From positions 1,774,501 to 1,838,500 of the forward strand of contig NZ_CP020083.1 of the NCBI RefSeq assembly GCF_003431825.1: a stretch of DNA of 64,000 nt. The letters run 5' to 3'. The notes under the pieces were generated by a model. The model had not been told where the DNA came from and ran no database searches. It saw only the letters and a program-made list of their open reading frames with translations. The DNA is from Blastomonas fulva. GTDB lineage: Bacteria; Pseudomonadota; Alphaproteobacteria; Sphingomonadales; Sphingomonadaceae. How positions within the stretch are numbered: the stretch's first letter is position 1; every line of letters begins with the position of its first letter. The position numbers were made by a program, and so were the translations under genes. This document shows positions 58,276-64,000 of the stretch, piece after piece.

Positions 58276-59171
58276 GTTCGGTACGCTGGGAGGTTGACGG
58301 GCACGACTGGCCCAACCGCGAGCACAGTCGCTTCGTGCGGGCTGGCATGCTCGACTGGCATGTCCAGGTCGCAGGGCCCGAAGGCAGCGCCGCACCTGTG
58401 CTGCTGCTGATCCACGGCACCGGCGCTGCGACTCACAGCTGGCGCGACGTGATGCCGCTGCTGGCGCAGCACTTTACCGTGATCGCGCCCGACATGCCCG
58501 GGCACGGATTTACCCGCGGTCGGATTGCCGGGGGGCAGAGCCTGCCGGGGATGGCCAGGGTGCTGGCCGAACTGCTCGGCAAGCTGGCGCTGGGCGCGCC
58601 CGATGTGATCGTCGGTCATTCGGCTGGCGCAGCGATCGGTGTGCGGCTGGCGATCGATCTGAGTATCGATGCTCCGATCATCGGGCTTAACCCCGCGCTG
58701 CTGCCGTTCCCGGGCCTTGCCGCGCGGCTGTTCCCGGCGATGGCGCGCGCTTTGTTCGTCAATCCGTTCACCGCGATGATCTTTGCCCAGATCGCCAGCA
58801 GCGAGGCCGAAGTGGCGCGATTCCTGAAGAAATCCACCGGGTCGCGGATCGATGCGCGCGGGGTTGAGCTGTATCACCGCCTCTTCCGGACATCCGACCA
58901 TTGCGCGGGCGCGATCGGGATGATGGCGAACTGGGATCTGGAAAGCCTGGCGAAGGAACTGCCCAGCGTCGCGGCGCGCTCGCTGCTGGTGCATGGCGCA
59001 CGCGACAGCGCGATCCCGCTCGATTCGATCGAGCGCGCAGGTCGGATGATGCCGCATGCCGAGGTCGTCACGCTGGCGGACCTGGGCCATCTGGCGCATG
59101 AGGAAGCTCCCGAGCAGATCGCAGCTTTGATCGGCGAATTCGCGGCCCGAACCCCGGCCGTGGCAGCTTGA
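58272..59171 (+). CDS. bchO: BchO-type alpha/beta hydrolase of the magnesium chelatase operon
   Basis: A 299-residue alpha/beta hydrolase whose gene almost always follows bchD in phototrophs. HGTGAATHSWRDVMPLLA, the nucleophile Ser in VGHSAGAAIGV, and the terminal LGHLAHEEAPEQIA His are visible. Its biochemical role is not settled. The start overlaps bchD, and the stop overlaps or nearly touches crtF. Confidence 0.93.
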   Translation: MSSVRWEVDGHDWPNREHSRFVRAGMLDWHVQVAGPEGSAAPVLLLIHGTGAATHSWRDVMPLLAQHFTVIAPDMPGHGFTRGRIAGGQSLPGMARVLAELLGKLALGAPDVIVGHSAGAAIGVRLAIDLSIDAPIIGLNPALLPFPGLAARLFPAMARALFVNPFTAMIFAQIASSEAEVARFLKKSTGSRIDARGVELYHRLFRTSDHCAGAIGMMANWDLESLAKELPSVAARSLLVHGARDSAIPLDSIERAGRMMPHAEVVTLADLGHLAHEEAPEQIAALIGEFAARTPAVAA

Positions 59172-59176
59172 TTCTT

Positions 59177-60286
59177 ATGGTTGGATGGAAGCAACGCTGG
59201 GTCGGCTGGCGTAACGGCATTATCTCGAGCCCGGCATTCCAGTCCTGGGCATCGCGGTTCCCGCTGACCCGCCCGGTGTCGCGGGTGCGGGCGCGCAGGC
59301 TGTTCGATATCATCGCCGGGTTCACTTATTCGCAGACCCTGTTCGCCTGTGTCGAAAGCGGCATCGTCGCGCGGCTGCAGCAGGGGGCTGCGGCTTCGGC
59401 TGAGCTGGGCACGCGGGCGCGACTCGGGCCCGATGCGACGCGCCGGCTGCTGCGTGCGGCGGCGGCGCTGGGGCTGATCGAGCGCGTCGGCGACGATCTG
59501 TGGATGCTGGGCGAACAGGGCGTCGCTTTGGTCGGCAATCCCGGTGCGATCGCGATGATCCGTCATCACCACCTGCTCTACGCCGACCTTGCCGATCCGT
59601 TGTCGCTGCTGCGCGGCGAGCGCACCGTGCCCGGCGCGCTCGCAGGCTATTGGCCCTATGCGCTGGGCGATGGCAGCGAGGGTGAGGATCAGGCAGCGGT
59701 GTCCCCCTATTCGCAGCTGATGGCGGCATCGCAGCCTATGGTCGCCGATCAGGTGGTGCATGCCTGGCGATTCGACCGGCACAGACGCATGCTCGATGTC
59801 GGCGGCGGGGCAGGGGCGTTCATCGCGGCGGTGGCCAAGGTCGCGCCAAGGCTCGACTTCGGGCTGTTCGATCTGCCCGCGGTCACCGCGATCGGCGCGC
59901 GGCAGCTGGGCGAACAGGGGATCAAGGTTAACCCTCATCCCGGCGATTTCCGCAACGACGCGATTCCCACGGGCTATGACCTGATCACATTGATCCGAAT
60001 CCTGCACGATCATGATGACGAGCTGGCCCAGGCGCTGCTGATCAAGGTCCGCGCCTCGCTCAAGCCCGGAGACACGTTGCTGATTGCCGAACCGATGGCG
60101 GGAACCAGCGGCGCAGAGGCGATGGCGGACGCCTATTTCGGCTTCTATCTGCTCGCCATGGGCTCGGGCAGGGCCCGTACTCCGCAGGAAATCGGCGCCA
60201 TGCTGACCCGCGCAGGCTTTGCATCGTGGCGGGAACGACCCACCGGGCTGCCCATCGTCACCCGCGTGATTGCCGCTACCGCCTGA
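59177..60286 (+). CDS. crtF: Demethylspheroidene/hydroxyneurosporene O-methyltransferase
   Basis: A 369-residue SAM-dependent methyltransferase. The N-terminal region WASRFPLTRPVSRVRARRLFDIIAGF is the CrtF pattern, the SAM motif is MLDVGGGAGAFIAAVA, and a catalytic His is in RILHDHDDELA. It methylates hydroxyls on acyclic carotenoids (spheroidene/spirilloxanthin type). A TTG at 59168 would overlap bchO by four bases, in keeping with the operon; I give the ATG. The usual upstream crtC and crtD are missing between bchO and crtF here. Confidence 0.88.
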   Translation: MVGWKQRWVGWRNGIISSPAFQSWASRFPLTRPVSRVRARRLFDIIAGFTYSQTLFACVESGIVARLQQGAAASAELGTRARLGPDATRRLLRAAAALGLIERVGDDLWMLGEQGVALVGNPGAIAMIRHHHLLYADLADPLSLLRGERTVPGALAGYWPYALGDGSEGEDQAAVSPYSQLMAASQPMVADQVVHAWRFDRHRRMLDVGGGAGAFIAAVAKVAPRLDFGLFDLPAVTAIGARQLGEQGIKVNPHPGDFRNDAIPTGYDLITLIRILHDHDDELAQALLIKVRASLKPGDTLLIAEPMAGTSGAEAMADAYFGFYLLAMGSGRARTPQEIGAMLTRAGFASWRERPTGLPIVTRVIAATA

Positions 60287-60352
60287 ACTGCCCCATACCC
60301 CCTCATGCCATCGCCGTGTGTCAGAGTGTCCAAAAACAAATGCACCTGAATG

Positions 60353-60392
60353 TGTAAACCTACATTGACACTATGGGGAGTTAAGTTAAGAT
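60353..60392 (+). promoter_or_regulatory. bchC promoter with overlapping PpsR/CrtJ-type operator
   Basis: TGTAAACCTACATTGACA at 60353-60370 fits TGT-N12-ACA. Its right half contains a perfect -35 hexamer TTGACA (60365-60370); 16 bases on lies TAAGAT (60387-60392) as a -10. A repressor on the site would cover the -35. The bchC start is 61 bases after the -10. Confidence 0.75.
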
Positions 60393-60453
60393 GACACCTT
60401 GTTGAGGGGTCTCCTAACTGACCCTGCAAGGCTCAAAACAAGGGGAGCGCACA

Positions 60454-61389
60454 ATGCAGGCAATGGCCGTCATTTTCGAAGCGCCGCACCGCCTTGCCTT
60501 GCGTCCCCTGGCGTTGAACGCGCCTGAATCCGGCGATGTCGTGGTCGAGATCGTGTGGAGCGGGATCAGCACCGGAACCGAAAAACTGCTGTTTACCGGC
60601 AAGATGCCGAGCTTCCCCGGAATGGGCTATCCTTTGGTCCCCGGCTATGAGTCGGTCGGCCGCATCGTCGACTCCGGCGCCGAGTGCAGGGGCCGGATCG
60701 GCGAATGGGTGTTCGTTCCTGGCGCCAATTGCTTTGCCGATGCGCGCGGTCTGTTCGGCGGATCGGCCCGGCGACTCGTGGTGCCTTCGGCCCGCGCGCT
60801 TCCCATCGACGAGAGCTGGGGATCGGACGGCGTGCTGTTCGCGCTGGCCGCCACCGCGCTCCACGCAATGGCGGGCGGCGAGCCTCCCGACCTGATCGTC
60901 GGACACGGAATTCTGGGCCGTCTGCTCGCTCGCCTCACCATCGCCAGCGGCGCGCCCGCGCCCACCGTGTGGGAAATCGACGCCTCGCGCAGCGCGGGGG
61001 ATCATGGCTATGGCGTGATCCATCCCGATAGCGACGAGCGCCGCGATTATCGCAGCATCTGCGATGTCAGCGGCGACAGTTCGCTGCTCGACACGCTGAT
61101 CTCTCGCCTTGGCAAGGGTGGCGAGGTCACGCTCGCCGGCTTCTACCAGGCGCCGCTCAGCTTCACCTTCCCGCCCGCATTCATGCGCGAAGCGCGCATC
61201 CGTGTCGCTGCCGAATGGGGCCCTGACGATCTTGTCGCGATCCGCGCGATGGTCTCGAGCGGGGCGCTCAGCCTCACCGGGCTGGTCAGCCATGTTCAAC
61301 CGGTCGCCGATGCGCCCAGCGCCTATCCGACCGCCTTTACCGACCCCGCCTGCCTTAAAATGATACTCGATTGGAGCGCTTGCGCATGA
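60454..61389 (+). CDS. bchC: 2-desacetyl-2-hydroxyethyl bacteriochlorophyllide A dehydrogenase
   Basis: A 311-residue MDR-family enzyme that oxidises the hydroxyethyl group at C3 of bacteriochlorophyllide. SGISTGTEKLLFTGKMPSFPG, YPLVPGYESVGRIVDSG and VGHGILGRL are characteristic of BchC. It follows a 167-base promoter gap and has AAGGGGAGCG upstream. It overlaps bchX by four bases. Confidence 0.95.
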   Translation: MQAMAVIFEAPHRLALRPLALNAPESGDVVVEIVWSGISTGTEKLLFTGKMPSFPGMGYPLVPGYESVGRIVDSGAECRGRIGEWVFVPGANCFADARGLFGGSARRLVVPSARALPIDESWGSDGVLFALAATALHAMAGGEPPDLIVGHGILGRLLARLTIASGAPAPTVWEIDASRSAGDHGYGVIHPDSDERRDYRSICDVSGDSSLLDTLISRLGKGGEVTLAGFYQAPLSFTFPPAFMREARIRVAAEWGPDDLVAIRAMVSSGALSLTGLVSHVQPVADAPSAYPTAFTDPACLKMILDWSACA

Positions 61390-62384
61390 CGATGCTGGAA
61401 AACTCTGGTCCCGATGTAACCGCGCTGCGCGATGAAGCGTCGCACGAGCCCGATCCGGTCCACACCGGCCCGGTCACCAAGGAAACGCAGATCATCGCGA
61501 TCTACGGCAAGGGCGGCTCGGGCAAGAGCTTCGCGCTCTCCAACCTCAGCTATATGATGGCGCAGCAGGGCAAGCGCGTGCTGCTGATCGGTTGCGATCC
61601 CAAGTCCGACACAACCAGCCTGCTGTTCGGCGGGAAGGCCTGCCCGACGATCATCGAAACCAGCAGCGCCAAGAAGCTCGCCGGTGAAGAGGTCAAGATC
61701 GAGGACGTCTGCTTCCAGCGCGACGGCGTGTTCGCGATGGAGCTGGGCGGTCCCGAAGTGGGACGCGGCTGCGGAGGGCGCGGCATCATTCATGGTTTCG
61801 AACTGCTCGAGAAGCTGGGCTTCCATGATTGGGGCTTTGATTTCGTGCTGCTCGATTTCCTGGGCGACGTGGTCTGCGGCGGCTTCGGCCTGCCGATCGC
61901 GCGCGACATGTGCCAGAAGGTCATAGTCGTCGCCTCGAACGACCTGCAGTCGCTCTATGTCGCCAACAACGTCTGCAAGGCGGTGGATTATTTCGGCAAG
62001 ATGGGCGGCAATGTCGGCGTCGCCGGCATCCTGATCAACAAGGACGACGGCACCGGCGAGGCGCAGGCTTTCGCCGCCGAAGTCGGCATCCCGATCCTCG
62101 CTTCGATCCCTGCGAATGAGGACATCCGCCGCAAGTCGGCCAATTATCAGATCATCGGGCGGCCCGACACCGAATGGGCGTCGCTGTTCGAGGAACTGGC
62201 GATCAACGTCGCCGAAGCGCAGCCCGCCTCGCCGCGGCCGCTGACCCAGGACGGCCTGCTCGGCCTGTTCAAGCCCGAAGACACCGGCGGCAACGTCGAA
62301 CTGGTCCCCGCTACCCAGGCCGACATGCGCGGCGGCACCTACGAACAGAAGCCTTCGCTCGAAGTGGTTTACGACAGCGTATGA
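61386..62384 (+). CDS. bchX: Chlorophyllide a reductase iron protein subunit X
   Basis: A 332-residue nitrogenase-NifH-like ATPase. P-loop YGKGGSGKSF, cluster cysteines in GRGCGGRGII and DVVCGGFGLPIARDMC. It hands electrons to BchYZ to reduce chlorophyllide a. The ATG at 61386 overlaps bchC (ATGA); a TTG at 61371 is less likely. It overlaps bchY by four bases. Confidence 0.96.
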   Translation: MTMLENSGPDVTALRDEASHEPDPVHTGPVTKETQIIAIYGKGGSGKSFALSNLSYMMAQQGKRVLLIGCDPKSDTTSLLFGGKACPTIIETSSAKKLAGEEVKIEDVCFQRDGVFAMELGGPEVGRGCGGRGIIHGFELLEKLGFHDWGFDFVLLDFLGDVVCGGFGLPIARDMCQKVIVVASNDLQSLYVANNVCKAVDYFGKMGGNVGVAGILINKDDGTGEAQAFAAEVGIPILASIPANEDIRRKSANYQIIGRPDTEWASLFEELAINVAEAQPASPRPLTQDGLLGLFKPEDTGGNVELVPATQADMRGGTYEQKPSLEVVYDSV

Positions 62385-63913
62385 CCGACACCCCCGCCTC
62401 TTCCGCCTCGCGCACACCTGACCGGATCGACCTTGTGGCCGCACCCGTCGAAGGGGGGTGCTCGTCAAAGGACACCATGCGCGCGGCCGCCGAAGAGGCT
62501 GGCAAGGGCGAAATCCTCGCGCGTTACGCGGCCGATTATCCCAAGGGCCCGCACGATCAGCCGCAGAGCATGTGCCCTGCATTCGGATCGCTCCGGGTCG
62601 GCCTGCGCATGCGTCGCACCGCGACGATCCTGTCGGGCTCTGCCTGCTGCGTCTATGGCCTGACCTTCACCTCGCATTTCTATGGCGCGCGCCGTTCGGT
62701 CGGCTATGTGCCGTTCAGCTCGGAAACGCTCGTCACCGGCAAGCTGTACGAAGACATCCGCGACGCGGTGCATCTGATGGCCGATCCGGCTTTGTACGAC
62801 ACCATCGTCGTCACCAATCTGTGCGTTCCGACCGCTTCGGGCGTGCCGCTGCAGGGCCTGCCCAAGGCGATCAACGGCGTGCGGATCATCGGCATCGATG
62901 TTCCCGGGTTCGGCATACCCACCCATGCCGAGGCCAAGGACGTTCTGGCCGGCGCGATGCTCGCTTACGCGCGCAAGGAAGCCTCGCAGGGCCCGGTCGC
63001 CGCTCCCAGCCATCGCCCGGATCGCCCGACGGTGACGCTGCTGGGCGAGATGTTCCCCGCCGATCCGGTCGGCATCGGCCAGTTGCTCGAGCCTCTGGGC
63101 CTGGCTGCAGGGCCCGTCGTTCCCACCCGCGAATGGCGCGAGCTCTACAGCGCGCTCGATTGCGCCGCGGTCGCTGCGATCCATCCGTTCTACACCGCCA
63201 GCATCCGCGAATTCGAAAGCGCCGGACGCCCGGTGATCGGCTCTGCCCCGGTGGGTGTCGATGGCACCGCCGCCTGGCTCGATGCGATCGGCGCCGCCTG
63301 CGGGATCGCGCAGTCTGCGGTTGATGCCGCCAAGGACAAGTTCCTGCCCGCGATCCGCGCGGCGCTCGATGCCAACCCGATCAAGGGCCGCATCACCGTT
63401 TCGGGCTATGAAGGCTCCGAACTGCTGGTCGCGCGTCTGCTGATCGAAAGCGGCGCGGATGTCCCTTATGTCGGCACTGCCTGCCCCAAGACGCGCTGGT
63501 CGGAGCCCGATCGCGCGTGGCTTGAAGAGCGCGGCGTGCGCATCCAGTACCGCGCGAGCCTGGAGCAGGACATCGCGGCGGTCGAAGAGTTCCGTCCCAA
63601 TCTTGCGATCGGCACCACGCCCGTGGTCCAGCACGCCAAGAGCGAGGCGATCCCGGCTTTGTACTTCACCAACCTCATCTCGGCGCGCCCGCTGATGGGC
63701 CCGGCAGGCGCAGGCTCGCTGGCGCTGGTGATCAACGCCGCGCTCGCCAACCAAGACCGGTTCAACCGGATGCAGAGCTTCTTCGACGGCGTCGGCATGG
63801 AAGAGAATGCCGGCATCTGGCGCGACACCCCGGTCGACCGCCCCGAGTTCAAGAAGAAGTACGCTGCCCGCATGGTCGGCCTCAACAAGTCCGAAGAGGC
63901 GGTGGGCACATGA
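62381..63913 (+). CDS. bchY: Chlorophyllide a reductase subunit Y
   Basis: A 510-residue nitrogenase-alpha-like subunit of chlorophyllide a reductase. Cluster cysteines are in [23 protein letters not shown] and [10 protein letters not shown]. With BchZ it forms the catalytic core that reduces the B ring. The ATG at 62381 overlaps bchX, and the stop overlaps bchZ (ATGA). Confidence 0.96.
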   Translation: MTDTPASSASRTPDRIDLVAAPVEGGCSSKDTMRAAAEEAGKGEILARYAADYPKGPHDQPQSMCPAFGSLRVGLRMRRTATILSGSACCVYGLTFTSHFYGARRSVGYVPFSSETLVTGKLYEDIRDAVHLMADPALYDTIVVTNLCVPTASGVPLQGLPKAINGVRIIGIDVPGFGIPTHAEAKDVLAGAMLAYARKEASQGPVAAPSHRPDRPTVTLLGEMFPADPVGIGQLLEPLGLAAGPVVPTREWRELYSALDCAAVAAIHPFYTASIREFESAGRPVIGSAPVGVDGTAAWLDAIGAACGIAQSAVDAAKDKFLPAIRAALDANPIKGRITVSGYEGSELLVARLLIESGADVPYVGTACPKTRWSEPDRAWLEERGVRIQYRASLEQDIAAVEEFRPNLAIGTTPVVQHAKSEAIPALYFTNLISARPLMGPAGAGSLALVINAALANQDRFNRMQSFFDGVGMEENAGIWRDTPVDRPEFKKKYAARMVGLNKSEEAVGT

Positions 63914-64000
63914 CGCTCATTATCGATCACGATCGGGCCGGCGGCTATTGGGGCGCGGTCTACGCGTTCACCGCGATCAAGGGCCTGCAGGTCATCATCG
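63910..64000 (+). CDS. bchZ: Chlorophyllide a reductase subunit Z, N-terminal fragment (cut by window edge)
   Basis: The 30 residues seen, [20 protein letters not shown] and on, are the highly conserved BchZ N-terminus. It pairs with BchY. The gene runs off the right end; puf genes often follow in this kind of cluster but cannot be seen. Confidence 0.92.
   Translation, partial: MTLIIDHDRAGGYWGAVYAFTAIKGLQVII

Noticed and set aside
61371..61385. TTG start for bchX
   Set aside because: The ATG at 61386 overlaps the bchC stop in the ATGA manner used throughout the operon.

Overview
The window is about 64 kb of GC-rich chromosomal DNA from an alphaproteobacterium, most likely a sphingomonad (Sphingomonadales) that is an aerobic anoxygenic phototroph. 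The evidence is a protocatechuate 4,5-cleavage (lig) cluster whose proteins closely resemble those I know from Sphingobium SYK-6, several TonB-dependent receptors in catabolic islands, and a bacteriochlorophyll operon. Genus assignment (a Blastomonas- or Sphingomonas-like phototroph) is inference. No insertion sequence, prophage or CRISPR array was seen.

Layout. (1) 1-2.6 kb: the tail of a GMC alcohol dehydrogenase, an NTF2-like protein and an aldehyde dehydrogenase. (2) 2.7-4.7 kb: divergent vanR and vanA (vanillate demethylase oxygenase), with a perfect palindrome between them that matches the known VanR operator. (3) 4.7-18.2 kb: a 12-gene minus-strand operon for ring hydroxylation, extradiol cleavage and hydrolysis of an unidentified aromatic substrate. 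It is preceded by its own LysR regulator and a divergent TonB receptor with a secreted metallo-beta-lactamase-fold enzyme. (4) 18.2-27.7 kb: the full protocatechuate 4,5-cleavage pathway. ligK-ligU-ligI lie on the minus strand, and a dehydrogenase-like gene-ligJ-ligA-ligB-ligC-pobA lie on the plus strand. Between them is a LysR-type regulator with two DNA-binding domains. A shared 32-bp element lies before both operons. Vanillate from section 2 and 4-hydroxybenzoate (via PobA) would both feed protocatechuate into this route, which ends in pyruvate and oxaloacetate.

(5) 27.8-31.8 kb: a two-component system with a lipoprotein, and a divergent secreted SH3-like protein. A near-identical motif lies before both divergent transcripts. 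(6) 32-44.6 kb: a second uncharacterised catabolic island. An eight-gene minus-strand operon encodes a TonB receptor, an alpha/beta hydrolase, a quinone-reductase-like MDR enzyme, two 2-hydroxyacyl-CoA-dehydratase-like subunits, a MarR regulator, a ketopantoate-reductase-like enzyme and a P450. A class III CoA-transferase and an MFS transporter lie next to it. Both dehydratase-like subunits appear to have lost the cysteines that hold the family's iron-sulfur cluster, which I consider the most interesting signal in the window. (7) 44.7-55.5 kb: mostly housekeeping genes (tRNA-Arg, argD, argF, bamD, a TonB receptor, a PH-domain protein, an M20 peptidase, creD, an acyl-CoA dehydrogenase). (8) 55.5-64 kb: the photosynthesis operons bchI-bchD-bchO-crtF and bchC-bchX-bchY-bchZ (bchZ runs off the edge). 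Each has a TGT-N12-ACA PpsR/CrtJ-type site upstream.

Most genes in the catabolic and photosynthesis operons overlap by 1-14 bases, often as ATGA, so translational coupling is the rule here. Names rest on reading the translated sequences and on remembered family features; no database search was run.
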